Shown here: in pieces, positions 1 to 7,590 of the stretch | Position numbering within the stretch: position 1 is the first letter of the stretch | How the letters are laid out: each line of letters begins with the position of its first letter | Source: JBCCLJ01 sp039026915 | GTDB taxonomy: Bacteria > Acidobacteriota > Thermoanaerobaculia > Multivoradales > Multivoraceae | Direction: 5' to 3' | DNA length: 64,000 nucleotides | NCBI GenBank assembly: GCA_039026915.1 | Contig: JBCCLJ010000007.1 | Location: 1-64,000 of the forward strand | Notes under the pieces: model-generated | What the model saw: the letters and a program-made list of their open reading frames with translations, nothing else | Told to the model about the DNA's origin: nothing | The model's database searches: none | Made by a program: the position numbers and the translations under genes

Positions 1-140
1 AAGCCGACGCTTCGAGCGGCGTTCTGGAGCGCCTGTTCGAGGTCGGCGTCGAAGGCCGCGTCCTGGCCGAGAAAGAGGGCGCGCACACGTCCTTGACGGT
101 AGGAAAGGGGGCCTTCACGGTGAGAAAGAACGGTCTTCAT
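1..140 (-). CDS. Unrecognised protein, N-terminal fragment (runs off left edge)
   Basis: Only the first 46 codons are present. The ATG at 138-140 opens a frame with no stop to the window edge; the protein begins MKTVLSHREG and the visible part looks soluble, without signal peptide or membrane segment. A weak Shine-Dalgarno-like AAGGGACC lies about 10 bases before the ATG. It is divergent from gatB, and a -10-like TAGTCT on the minus strand at 169-174 could drive it. I do not recognise the family from this fragment. Codon use is like the neighbouring genes, so I think the frame is real, but this is inference. Confidence 0.5.
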   Translation of the reverse strand, partial: MKTVLSHREGPLSYRQGRVRALFLGQDAAFDADLEQALQNAARSVG

Positions 141-167
141 GCGCGTCAGAGGTCCCTTGCCGTGGGC

Positions 168-174
168 TAGACTA
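168..174. promoter_or_regulatory. Overlapping divergent -10 elements
   Basis: The plus strand carries TAGACT (168-173) preceded by GGC, and the minus strand carries TAGTCT over 169-174. The first would start a transcript near 180 leading into gatB with a leader of about 150 bases; the second would start near 161 for the gene running off the left edge. No clear -35 hexamer is visible for either. The same TAGACT box precedes several other genes in this window. Confidence 0.4.
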
Positions 175-236
175 ACAGCGTCCGTAAACCGCTGAAGGGG
201 AGCGGCAGAGGGCGGTCGAAACCGCTGCAGAGTTCC

Positions 237-332
237 ATGGTCCGGGGGAGATCGACAGTCGTGATCGCTTTGCTGGATCCGCTGGGAGAGTCCGACGTTC
301 GGGCCTTCACGAGGGCAGGATTGAGGCTATGA
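237..332 (+). CDS. Possible 31-codon leader ORF overlapping the gatB start
   Basis: An ATG at 237 opens a 31-codon frame (begins MVRGRSTVVI) whose TGA at 330-332 overlaps the gatB ATG at 329-331 as ATGA, the arrangement used for translational coupling elsewhere in this window. The peptide resembles no known family; it is not GatC, which is about 95 residues. It could simply be chance open frame in GC-rich DNA. It is listed because of the exact stop/start overlap and because it fills the otherwise unexplained leader between the upstream -10 box and gatB. Confidence 0.2.
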   Translation: MVRGRSTVVIALLDPLGESDVRAFTRAGLRL

Positions 333-1771
333 GTTACGAAGCGGTCATTGGGCTCGAGGTGCACGTGCAGCTCAAGACCCGGACGAAGCTGTTCTGTCGC
401 TGCTCTGGCCTTTTCGGTGGCGAGCCGAACGCCCACGTCTGCGCAGTCTGTCTGGGCTATCCAGGGACGCTCCCGGTTCTCAACCGGCATGCGGTGGATC
501 AGGCGATCCGGCTCGGCCTGGCGCTCGGCTGCGACATCCGCTACGACTCTGTGTTCGCGCGTAAGAACTACTTCTACCCCGACTCGCCAAAGGGTTATCA
601 GATCAGTCAGTTCGATCGCCCGATCGCAGAGCACGGTCGACTCCCCCTGACCCAGCACGAAGGGGCAGTCGAGATCGAGCGCGTGCACATGGAGGAGGAC
701 GCCGGCAAGCTGCTTCATGAGGCGCCCGGAGGAGGAGCGCTGCCCGGGAGCAGCCTCGTCGACTTCAACCGCTGCGGCGTCCCTCTCGTGGAGATCGTGA
801 CGGACCCGGTGCTGCGCTCTGCCAGCCAGGCCCAGGACTACCTGCAGACTCTCCATCAGGTCTTGCTGTACACCGACACGAGCGACGGCAACATGGAGGA
901 GGGCAGCCTGCGCTGCGATGCCAATGTCTCCATTCGTCCGCGGGGTCAGGAAGAACTGGGCACGAAGGTCGAGGTCAAGAACATGAACTCGTTTCGCAAC
1001 GTGGCTCGTGCGATCGAGTACGAAATCGAGCGTCAGAGCGTGCTGCTCGACGCCGGGGAGGAGATCGCGCAGGAGACACGGAGCTTCGACGCCGGGAGTG
1101 GCAAGACGCGAACCCTGCGAGGCAAGGAGGAGGCTCACGACTACCGCTACTTCCCCGATCCGGATCTGCCGATTCTCAAACTCGATCCCGAGCGCGTGCA
1201 GCAGCACGAGGAGGGCTTGCCGGAGCTGCCGTGGCATCGAAGGACACGCTTCGTCGAGGACTACGGCCTCACCGTCGAGGCGGCAGCCCAGCTCAGCGCC
1301 ACCCGCGGTATGGCCGACTATTTCGAGGAGTGCGCTGGCGCGCACCCTGCGGACGTGCGCTCGGTTGCCAACTGGATCCAGGGAGAAGTGCAGCGCGAGC
1401 TGAAGGAGCGTCAAGAGGAAGTCGACCAGGCGATGGCGCCCGCGCGTCTGGCCGCGCTGCTCGACATGGTTCAGGACGGGGCGCTGTCGCTGAGTGCGGC
1501 AAAGGAGGTCTTCGCCGAGATTTGGGAAGGTACGGAGAGTCCGGAGGCCGCCGCCGAGCGTCTTGGACTGCTGCAGGTGCGCGACGAAGGGCAACTCGAC
1601 GCTTGGGTGCAAGAGGCGCTCGCGGAGAACCCCGAGCCGTTCGCCCAGCTCAAGGATGGCGAGCACAAGGTTCTGGGCTTCCTCGTGGGACAGGTGATGA
1701 AGAAGTCGCAGGGCAGTGCGGAACCCAAGCGGGTGCGTGAGCTCATCGCGGAGCACGCCGGCGCGTCGTGA
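329..1771 (+). CDS. gatB: Aspartyl/glutamyl-tRNA(Asn/Gln) amidotransferase subunit B
   Basis: GatB is the kinase/amide-transfer subunit of the GatCAB complex, which converts Glu-tRNA(Gln) or Asp-tRNA(Asn) to the correctly amidated form. The 480 residues match the usual family length. It opens with the family signature EAVIGLEVHVQL, followed near residues 28-50 by the zinc-type cysteine pairs (FCRCSG and CAVCLGYPG); the C-terminal YqeY-like tail ends in GQVMKKSQG. The ATG has an AGGA 8 bases upstream. gatA and gatC are not in the window, so the complex is encoded at several loci. The TGA overlaps the ftsE GTG by 4 bases, suggesting coupled translation with the cell-division pair. Confidence 0.97.
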   Translation: MSYEAVIGLEVHVQLKTRTKLFCRCSGLFGGEPNAHVCAVCLGYPGTLPVLNRHAVDQAIRLGLALGCDIRYDSVFARKNYFYPDSPKGYQISQFDRPIAEHGRLPLTQHEGAVEIERVHMEEDAGKLLHEAPGGGALPGSSLVDFNRCGVPLVEIVTDPVLRSASQAQDYLQTLHQVLLYTDTSDGNMEEGSLRCDANVSIRPRGQEELGTKVEVKNMNSFRNVARAIEYEIERQSVLLDAGEEIAQETRSFDAGSGKTRTLRGKEEAHDYRYFPDPDLPILKLDPERVQQHEEGLPELPWHRRTRFVEDYGLTVEAAAQLSATRGMADYFEECAGAHPADVRSVANWIQGEVQRELKERQEEVDQAMAPARLAALLDMVQDGALSLSAAKEVFAEIWEGTESPEAAAERLGLLQVRDEGQLDAWVQEALAENPEPFAQLKDGEHKVLGFLVGQVMKKSQGSAEPKRVRELIAEHAGAS

Positions 1772-2472
1772 TTCGCTTCTTCGGCGTCAGCAAGCGCTTC
1801 CCCGGGGGGCAGACGGCGCTTCGCGACGTCAGCTTCGATCTCGACGCCGGTGAGTTCGTCTTTCTGACCGGAGCGAGTGGAGCCGGCAAGACAACGCTTC
1901 TGCGGCTGATCTACCGAGAAGACGTTCCGAGTGAAGGGCAGATCCTCGTCAACGGCCGTAACGTCGTCGGGCTTCCAGCGGCGAAGGTTCCCTATCTGAG
2001 GCGGTCGATCGGCGTCGTCTTTCAGGACTTTCGGCTGATTCCACGCAAAACCGTCTTCGAGAACGTCTGCTATCTACCGATGATCCTCGGAGAGAGCGTC
2101 AAGCGGCAGAAAGAGATCGTGCTCGACGCTCTTCAGTCCGTCGGTCTCGGTCATCGCATGAACGCCTTTCCCCGCGAGCTGTCTGGCGGCGAGCAGCAGA
2201 GGGTCTCGGTGGCTCGGGCCCTGATCAATCGGCCCGACATCCTCCTTGCCGACGAGCCGACCGGCAACCTCGACCCGGAGCTCTCTCTCGAGATCATGCA
2301 CCTCTTTGCCGAGGTGAACCGTCGCGGAACCACCGTGCTCCTTGCGTCGCACGACCCCGGAATGATCGCGCGCCTGGGCGGCCGCGTGCTGACTCTCGAC
2401 AACGGCGAGCTCGTCAACGACGAGATGGAAGAGCCCATCCTCGGCCCGGATCCCGCGGAGTCGCTGACGTGA
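1768..2472 (+). CDS. ftsE: Cell division ATP-binding protein FtsE
   Basis: FtsE is the cytoplasmic ATPase of the FtsEX complex, which transmits divisome signals to periplasmic peptidoglycan hydrolases. The 234-residue protein has Walker A GASGAGKTTL near residue 36, a Q-loop (VFQDFRLI), the ABC signature LSGGEQQRV, Walker B ILLADEPT and the switch His in ASHDPGM. The start is GTG overlapping the gatB stop as GTGA, and its own TGA overlaps the ftsX GTG the same way, so the three genes form one coupled unit. Beyond the signature motifs, the length and the adjacent ftsX separate it from other small ABC ATPases such as LolD. Confidence 0.95.
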   Translation: MIRFFGVSKRFPGGQTALRDVSFDLDAGEFVFLTGASGAGKTTLLRLIYREDVPSEGQILVNGRNVVGLPAAKVPYLRRSIGVVFQDFRLIPRKTVFENVCYLPMILGESVKRQKEIVLDALQSVGLGHRMNAFPRELSGGEQQRVSVARALINRPDILLADEPTGNLDPELSLEIMHLFAEVNRRGTTVLLASHDPGMIARLGGRVLTLDNGELVNDEMEEPILGPDPAESLT

Positions 2473-3374
2473 ATCTCTTTCAAGCGCTGGCCTACTTTCT
2501 GCGCGAGGCGTCAAAGAGCCTGGTCCGGAGCTGGAAGTCCAGCCTGCTCGCGGTGCTGACGATCGCGATCAGCCTCTTCGTCGGCGGTCTCTTTCTCCTG
2601 GCGACACAGAACCTCTCGGCTCGGGCAGCCGAGTGGAAGGACGAGTTCCAGGTGACGGTCTATCTCACGGAGGGCACGACGCGAGCGCAGCGGGACGATC
2701 TCTACGACCTCTTCGACCGTTCCTTCGTGCGCGAGGTGCGAACGATCTCGCCGGAAGATGCGCTGGCGACCTTCAGGGACTCCTTTCCCAGCCTCTCGGA
2801 GGTCTTCTCCGATGAGTCGGGCGAGATGCCCTTCGTGGCGTCGGTCGAGCTCAGCGTCGATCCTTCCAATACGGAGAGCCTGGATCCTTGGGTCGAGAGC
2901 CTGCGTGTGAATCCGGCCTCGGAGATGGTCGACGACGATCGGGACTGGCTACGAGAGCTGGGCCGGTTGATCGCCGTCGTTCGAGGAATCGGTCTGGGTG
3001 TGGGAGGTGCGCTCCTCGTCGCCGCCGTCTTGACCACTGCCAGCGTCATCAAGCTGACGGCGTTCCTCTACCTGGAGGAGATCCGCACCCAGCGTCTGAT
3101 TGGTGCGACGGAGTTCTTCGTGCGGGGCCCCTTCTACCTGGAAGGCCTGTTGCAAGGATTGCTGGGAGGCCTCCTGGCTCTGGCCCTCCTGGCTCTGGCC
3201 TGGTTCGGGGTTCGTCCTTCGGGTGAAGCTTCCTTCTGGTTGCCGCTCGTCTCCGAGGAGTTTCTGGATCTCCCGGTGCAGGGAGCCCTGCTCCTGGGGG
3301 GCGCAGCCAGCGGACTTCTCGGCGCCGTTCTCTCGCTGAGGCGCGAGTCTCTTCGCGGTCCTGAGTCCGACTAG
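2469..3374 (+). CDS. ftsX: Cell division protein FtsX
   Basis: FtsX is the membrane partner of FtsE; its periplasmic loop recruits amidase activators. The 301-residue sequence shows one N-terminal membrane segment (about residues 25-45), a periplasmic domain of about 120 residues, and three membrane segments in the C-terminal half (roughly 165-185, 215-245, 270-290), the FtsX topology. It starts with a GTG inside the ftsE stop. The third-segment region is encoded by a perfect 15-base tandem duplication (3171-3185 and 3186-3200), giving LLALA twice. Transcription probably ends at the hairpin 17 bases downstream. Confidence 0.93.
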   Translation: MNLFQALAYFLREASKSLVRSWKSSLLAVLTIAISLFVGGLFLLATQNLSARAAEWKDEFQVTVYLTEGTTRAQRDDLYDLFDRSFVREVRTISPEDALATFRDSFPSLSEVFSDESGEMPFVASVELSVDPSNTESLDPWVESLRVNPASEMVDDDRDWLRELGRLIAVVRGIGLGVGGALLVAAVLTTASVIKLTAFLYLEEIRTQRLIGATEFFVRGPFYLEGLLQGLLGGLLALALLALAWFGVRPSGEASFWLPLVSEEFLDLPVQGALLLGGAASGLLGAVLSLRRESLRGPESD

Positions 3375-3390
3375 GCCGGGGCGCAAAAGA

Positions 3391-3417
3391 AAAGGCCTCC
3401 GCAAAGCGGAGGCCTTT
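3391..3417. terminator. Bidirectional hairpin terminator between ftsX and TPR gene
   Basis: A perfect 12-base inverted repeat, arms AAAGGCCTCCGC and GCGGAGGCCTTT with an AAA loop, lies between the convergent genes. Read on the minus strand it is followed by TTTTCTTTT, a good intrinsic terminator for the TPR gene; on the plus strand only a short T run follows, so it is a weaker stop for ftsX. Confidence 0.8.
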
Positions 3418-3439
3418 CGAGGAACGAAGTCGAGAGACT

Positions 3440-4588
3440 TCAGCGCGGGGGCGGCTCGCTGCCGGGCAGCGCTTCCATCTGACGCTTGAGCTCTTCCTGC
3501 TCCCTCTTGAGGGCTTCGATCTCGGCGTTGACGCGATCGGCTTCCGCGTTCTCGGCGCTGATCTTCTCGTTCTCCTGAACGCGTGCGACGGCGGTGGTGT
3601 TGCCGGCGACGTTGTAGGCGCGGATCGCGTCGGCGTACTTCTTCTGCTTCTCGTAGACGAAGCCGATGGCGCTGTTGACGGACTTGGAGTCCGCGCCACT
3701 CATGCCGAGTGCCTTGTTGAGCGCCGCCTCGGCGCCGGGGTAGTCACCGGTCGAGGTCAGAGCCTGGCCCAGGTAGAACGGTGCGTACCAGTTCGCGCCG
3801 CTCATCGCCTCGGCCTTGCGGAAGTCGCCGGCGGCTTCGCTGTACTTCTTGGCACCGAGGCGAACCTCACCGAGACGCAGGGTGTTCTCGTAGTTTGCGC
3901 TCTGTGCGACGAGGGCCTTGGCCGAAGCTTCCGCCTTGTTGTAGGCAGAAGTCTTGGCGGCGCCCTGACTCGTGCGGGCCTGGCGGATGAGCGCGGTGAC
4001 GTGGCTCTTACGGATCTTGGCGTCGTTCGGTGCGAGGCCGACGGCCTTGTCGAGAGCGGAGACGGCTTGCGGCGTCTGGCCATCGTTGTAGGCAGCCATA
4101 CCGTAGGCGAACCAGGCCTGGGCGTCCTGCGGGGAGGCTTCGGCGAGTTTCTTCATGTCGGGAAGCGAGGCGCCACCGGAGGCCTTGGCCTTGAGTGCGT
4201 AGAGCTGCTTCTTCTGCTGGGCGTTGAGCGAGCCCTCGTTGAGCTTGGAAAGGACCGAAGTCGCTTCACGACCCTTGCCGGTCTGCACCAGCGCACTTCC
4301 GAGGCTGAGCATGATGCCGGGGTCACCGGGCTTGAGCTCGTTGGCCTTCTTGAGATGTGGGACGGCTTTACTGGCCTGCTTCGAGTAGAGAAGCACAGCG
4401 CCCAACATCTGATGGCCTTGGTAGGCGTCAGGGACCGCTTCGACGTACTTGGCGAAGGAGGCTGCCGCCGTAGCCCAATCGCGCTTCTTGAAGGCTTCGA
4501 GACCTGCGTTGTAGTCGTCCTGTGCCAGCAGGCCAGCGGGCACCAGAACCGCCAGCATTGTCACGATCAGGAACAGTTTCTTCATCAT
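3440..4588 (-). CDS. Secreted TPR-repeat protein with C-terminal coiled coil
   Basis: The 382-residue product begins MMKKLFLIVTMLAVLVPAGL, a clear signal peptide likely cut after LLAQ. Tandem TPR-like units follow across residues about 25-320, including the motif pairs YNAGLEAFKKRDWATAAASF and NANWYAPFYLGQALTSTGDY-type helices; a charged heptad-rich segment (about 325-370) predicts a coiled coil, ending in a proline-rich tail. The ATG pair at 4583-4588 was chosen over upstream starts because AAGGAGA sits 8 bases before it. A strong sigma-54-type element 90 bases upstream and a convergent terminator make it monocistronic. Role unknown; a periplasmic scaffold for an envelope machine, possibly the pilus, is an inference from the shared promoter class. 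Confidence 0.82.
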   Translation of the reverse strand: MMKKLFLIVTMLAVLVPAGLLAQDDYNAGLEAFKKRDWATAAASFAKYVEAVPDAYQGHQMLGAVLLYSKQASKAVPHLKKANELKPGDPGIMLSLGSALVQTGKGREATSVLSKLNEGSLNAQQKKQLYALKAKASGGASLPDMKKLAEASPQDAQAWFAYGMAAYNDGQTPQAVSALDKAVGLAPNDAKIRKSHVTALIRQARTSQGAAKTSAYNKAEASAKALVAQSANYENTLRLGEVRLGAKKYSEAAGDFRKAEAMSGANWYAPFYLGQALTSTGDYPGAEAALNKALGMSGADSKSVNSAIGFVYEKQKKYADAIRAYNVAGNTTAVARVQENEKISAENAEADRVNAEIEALKREQEELKRQMEALPGSEPPPR

Positions 4589-4678
4589 TGGAGTGTCTCC
4601 TTTGCAGAGCGGCCGTACGAACGGCCGGAGCAGATGGACTCGAGTGGGGGATCGAGCCGTGCTGTACTTAGAGTAGAA

Positions 4679-4693
4679 GCAAGTTACGTGCCG
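4679..4693 (-). promoter_or_regulatory. Sigma-54-type promoter of the secreted TPR gene
   Basis: On the minus strand the sequence reads CGGCACGTAACTTGC followed by TT. It matches the sigma-54 consensus TGGCAC-N5-TTGC at all but the first base and keeps the invariant GG and GC exactly 10 bases apart. The predicted start is near 4667, giving a leader of about 80 bases that contains the AAGGAGA ribosome site. Confidence 0.6.
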
Positions 4694-4748
4694 CTGAGAG
4701 CTTCTGCGTGTGAACGGACTCTTTCGTGGATCGGGGAGAGTGGCGATT

Positions 4749-5624
4749 CTAGTCGATGTCGAGCAGAGAACTGAATCGATCCCTGTACTGCTGCACGAAA
4801 GCCTCGCCTGCAGACTCACGAATCACGTTCTCGTGAGCGTGAAGCAGGTCGATCAGAGCGTCGACGTGCTTGCCGGCTCGGATCTGTGCCTGTGCCAACT
4901 TGGCCGATCGCCGCAGCGTGGGCGTGGCGGTCTCGAGGTTCGTGAGATCGAGTACGGCGCGCTCGAGCGCTTCGCCGAGTGCGGCGGCGCCGCCCGCAGA
5001 GAGCGAGCGTAGGGAGCGACGTTCTTCCGCGCTGGGAGGAGTGCTCAGAGCGACCTGTCCTGAAGTCAGCAGTCCGTAGAGGTCCTTGCTGGTGGAGAAG
5101 GCGCTCTCACCCAGGGCGAGCGCGATGTCGTCGATCGAGTGCCGACCGTTGATCTGCTGAGCGATCGCCCATTCGCGCGCGGTGAAAGAGACACCGGCGC
5201 TCGACGTCTGGTGCGCGAAGCGTGGGACCAGAGCGGTGGACTCGATCTTCTTGCGCAGGACCTGCCACTCGTCCATACGCCGAGCCGCCTCCATGAGGAG
5301 ATTGGTGTTCGGCTTGTCGATCGTCTCGTCCGCACTCTCCTCGCCGGGAGTAAAGACGAAATCGCCGTCGTTCCAGGTCGCCAACTCGTAGATGGCTTCC
5401 TCGCCGGTCAGCTCACTGCCGCGGAGTTCCTGGTCGCCCTCACCGTCCTCAGAGACCTCGGGCCGGCGGATCGAACTTGCGTGGACGATCTGTCCGCTTC
5501 GCAAGTAGATCTGGCCGGCCCGATCGTCGCGGGTCAGCGTGAACCGACCCGTCTTTCCGGACACCGACACCAATTGAATGATGTCGGGGAGAGGTAGCTC
5601 GGCGAGCGACCCCTGAAAAGCCAC
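4749..5624 (-). CDS. DUF4388 (PATAN) domain protein
   Basis: The first 100 residues form a DUF4388 domain: MAFQGSLAELPLPDIIQLVS, then KTGRFTLTRDDRAGQIYLRS and a GEEAIYEL..W..GDFVFTPG segment, the usual pattern. DUF4388 proteins are soluble, widespread in Acidobacteriota and delta-proteobacterial groups, and often linked to response regulators and surface motility. Residues about 120-180 resemble a winged-helix-like tail (EWAIAQQINGRHSIDDIA). The GTG start fits the family N-terminus, although the AGGGA directly before it leaves almost no spacing. It is the last gene of the exbB-exbD-exbD-tonB unit, 3 bases after tonB, suggesting a regulatory or assembly role tied to that system; function unproven. 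Confidence 0.85.
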   Translation of the reverse strand: MAFQGSLAELPLPDIIQLVSVSGKTGRFTLTRDDRAGQIYLRSGQIVHASSIRRPEVSEDGEGDQELRGSELTGEEAIYELATWNDGDFVFTPGEESADETIDKPNTNLLMEAARRMDEWQVLRKKIESTALVPRFAHQTSSAGVSFTAREWAIAQQINGRHSIDDIALALGESAFSTSKDLYGLLTSGQVALSTPPSAEERRSLRSLSAGGAAALGEALERAVLDLTNLETATPTLRRSAKLAQAQIRAGKHVDALIDLLHAHENVIRESAGEAFVQQYRDRFSSLLDID

Positions 5625-5627
5625 TCC

Positions 5628-6359
5628 CTATTGCAGCTGGAAGTTGACGGTGAGGTTGAAGTACACCGCGACAGGCTTGCCGTTGAGGGTCGCCGGCTTG
5701 TACTTCCACTGCTTCACGGCTTCCGTCGCTGCTTCCGAGAGACCCATGGGAAGGCCCTTGAGAACGGAAACATCCGTGACGTTGCCCTGCTCGTCGATGA
5801 TCGACTGGAGAATGACGACGCCCTGGATGCGCGCCTTTCGAGCGATCTCGGTGTACTGCGGAGGCACGGAGCTGATCTTCTCGGGCTTCTGCACGTCACC
5901 GGTGACGTAGATGGGACCCGTCGGCTCGGGCTCTGGCGGAGCTTCCGGGATGCCGATGATGAGATCGTCGACTTCCGGGATGTCGAACTCTTCCGGCTCT
6001 TCGATGCGAATCGGTTCCGGCTCATCGGGGGTCGGATCGGGAATCGGAACCTTCTTCGCCTTGGGCTTCGGAATCTCTTTCTCTTCCTTCGGCGGCGGTG
6101 GCTTGAACCGCACCTGCTGGACGACGTAGACCTTGGGCTTCTCGGCTTCTTCGGGCTCGTCGGCCAGCAGTTCGGGGAGCTGGACCACGAGAAGGCCGAG
6201 ATGGAACAGGACCGCAACGACACCGGCAATCCTGAGGGTCTTGTTGTCCTCGGCCTCTTCCAGCATGTACGTCTGGAGGCGCTCTTCGGAAGCGGTCAGC
6301 TTCGCTTTCCCGGCGGCTGCTCCTGCGGCTGCGGGCTTGGCGTCTTTGGCATCGCTCAT
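5628..6359 (-). CDS. tonB: TonB family energy transducer
   Basis: TonB couples the inner-membrane proton motive force, harvested by ExbBD, to outer-membrane transporters. The 243-residue protein has a cytoplasmic start of about 42 residues, a membrane anchor near 43-62 (IAGVVAVLFHLGLLVV), a Pro/Lys/Glu-rich periplasmic spacer (about 75-150), and a C-terminal TonB domain from about 160 with the motifs KARIQGVVILQSIIDEQGNV and AATEAVKQWKYKPA. The cytoplasmic extension before the anchor is longer than in enterobacterial TonB. The ATG has AGGA 7 bases upstream. It follows two exbD-type genes but is separated from them by two hairpins (6460-6519), which may tune its expression. Confidence 0.93.
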   Translation of the reverse strand: MSDAKDAKPAAAGAAAGKAKLTASEERLQTYMLEEAEDNKTLRIAGVVAVLFHLGLLVVQLPELLADEPEEAEKPKVYVVQQVRFKPPPPKEEKEIPKPKAKKVPIPDPTPDEPEPIRIEEPEEFDIPEVDDLIIGIPEAPPEPEPTGPIYVTGDVQKPEKISSVPPQYTEIARKARIQGVVILQSIIDEQGNVTDVSVLKGLPMGLSEAATEAVKQWKYKPATLNGKPVAVYFNLTVNFQLQ

Positions 6360-6459
6360 GACTTGATCCTGCTGCGGTTGTTGAGTGACTGAATGCTATC
6401 GAATCTTTGGACGGGTCGACGGTCGTTTCGGTTCCCCGGAAGACCTAACCGTCTGCGGT

Positions 6460-6519
6460 CCGCCGAACTCGTTCGGCGGGCACCGACATTTGAGCACTTC
6501 GACTCCGTCGAAGTGCTCA
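6460..6519 (-). promoter_or_regulatory. Two consecutive hairpins between exbD2 and tonB
   Basis: Hairpin 1 has 12-base perfect arms TGAGCACTTCGA (6491-6502) and TCGAAGTGCTCA (6508-6519) with a 5-base loop; one arm contains the exbD2 stop codon. Hairpin 2 has 8-base arms CCGCCGAA and TTCGGCGG around CTCG (6460-6479). Neither is followed by a T run, so they look like RNA-stability, processing or partial-attenuation structures rather than a simple terminator. Confidence 0.55.
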
Positions 6520-6960
6520 GAACCAGAGAGCTTCGATCTCGCGTTGGGTGGGTACGGAGATCCGGATGTCTTCCGTGATCTGGGTACTCTTGTCCGTGGC
6601 CTGGCGAAGCTCGTCGAGCACAGAGACCATGTACTTGTAGGGCGAGATGGGATCGGGGCGGATGATCACCGGTTTCTTCGGGTTGTTGACGAGCTTGGGC
6701 TCGAGATACGGGATGATCTCGCTCAGCTGCATCGGCTTCTGATCGACGACCAGCTCGCCACTCGGCTGAATCTCGATCAGAACCGAGTCTTCCTTCTCGA
6801 CGACAGGGGGGTTGTCGTCCTCTTCGGGGAGCGCGAAGTCGAGGCCGCGCGTCGCCGCGAAGGTGGTGGTCACCATGAAGTAGATGATCAGCAGGAAGGC
6901 GATGTCCGCCATCGAGGAAGTAGGGATCTCGTCGTCGACGGGGTCGCGTTCGATCTTCAT
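6517..6960 (-). CDS. exbD: ExbD/TolR family biopolymer transport protein (second copy)
   Basis: ExbD/TolR proteins form the proton channel with ExbB/TolQ. The 147-residue sequence has the family layout: short cytoplasmic N-terminus, one membrane segment (about 16-35, ADIAFLLIIYFMVTTTF) containing the conserved Asp of MADIAFLLI, and a periplasmic domain ending near VPTQREIEALWF. It differs from the upstream copy in its acidic loop (LPEEDDNPPVVEKED) and a longer C-terminus. Two ExbD-type subunits after one ExbB are common outside Proteobacteria. The TGA lies in the arm of a hairpin that separates it from tonB. Confidence 0.92.
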   Translation of the reverse strand: MKIERDPVDDEIPTSSMADIAFLLIIYFMVTTTFAATRGLDFALPEEDDNPPVVEKEDSVLIEIQPSGELVVDQKPMQLSEIIPYLEPKLVNNPKKPVIIRPDPISPYKYMVSVLDELRQATDKSTQITEDIRISVPTQREIEALWF

Positions 6961-7042
6961 GAGTTTCTCCGCAAGTCTCTGAGTAAATCGGCTCTGAGCA
7001 AATCGTCTTCGGGTGACGGACTAGTTGCGAATCGGTTTCAGG

Positions 7043-7462
7043 TCAGCCCTGCGTCGCAGCGTCGGACAGCAGGTAGATGAGCTTGACCTTGGCGCGCTTC
7101 AGCGCGTCCATGACGGCGTCGACCTCGGCGTAGTCGACGTTGCCGTCTGCTTTGATCACGAACTCCTTGTTGGGGTCCGTGGCGATGACGGTTGCTGCGA
7201 AGGACAGCACGTCATCGGCGTTACCGACAGAAGCACTCAGCTCCTCGCCGTTGCTCACCTTGATCTGACCCTGGACGTCGATGGCGACGTAGGCGGCCTT
7301 CTTCGGAATCTCGTAGCGGAGATTCGTCTGAGGCAGCTGGACCTTGGTCTTGTCGACCTCGAAGGTCATGGTGAGCATGAAGAAGATGATGAGTAGAAAG
7401 GCGATGTCCGCCATCGATGCGGTCGGAATCGTCGATTCCAGCTCTCGGGATGCGAGTTTCAT
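7043..7462 (-). CDS. exbD: ExbD/TolR family biopolymer transport protein (first copy)
   Basis: This 139-residue protein has the single membrane segment with the proton-pathway Asp (MADIAFLLIIFFMLTMTF, about residues 17-34) and a periplasmic domain closing with VDAVMDALKRAKVKLIYLLS, typical of ExbD. It lies 128 bases after exbB and 82 bases before the second exbD on the same strand. It resembles its neighbour across the membrane segment, but the periplasmic domains have diverged, suggesting that each contacts a different partner or forms a heteromeric subunit. That division of labour is inferred. Confidence 0.93.
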   Translation of the reverse strand: MKLASRELESTIPTASMADIAFLLIIFFMLTMTFEVDKTKVQLPQTNLRYEIPKKAAYVAIDVQGQIKVSNGEELSASVGNADDVLSFAATVIATDPNKEFVIKADGNVDYAEVDAVMDALKRAKVKLIYLLSDAATQG

Positions 7463-7590
7463 TTCAGTCTCCGGTCTCTTCTTCGAACGGCGAGGTTCTG
7501 AGTGTTCTCGGTTCTGTTCAGGTGAAGCCGCGGGCGGAGGCCCGGGAAGGCTCGAGTCAGAGGGGTCTGCCCGAGCTTCTCAGGCTCTCC

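Noticed and set aside
167..1756. 529-codon open frame on the minus strand opposite gatB
   Set aside because: Antisense to a clearly conserved gene; composition is Arg/Leu/His-rich as expected of the complement of a GC-rich gene.
4589..4819. 77-residue N-terminal extension of the secreted TPR protein
   Set aside because: It would hide a good signal peptide and ribosome site, and overlaps the sigma-54 element.
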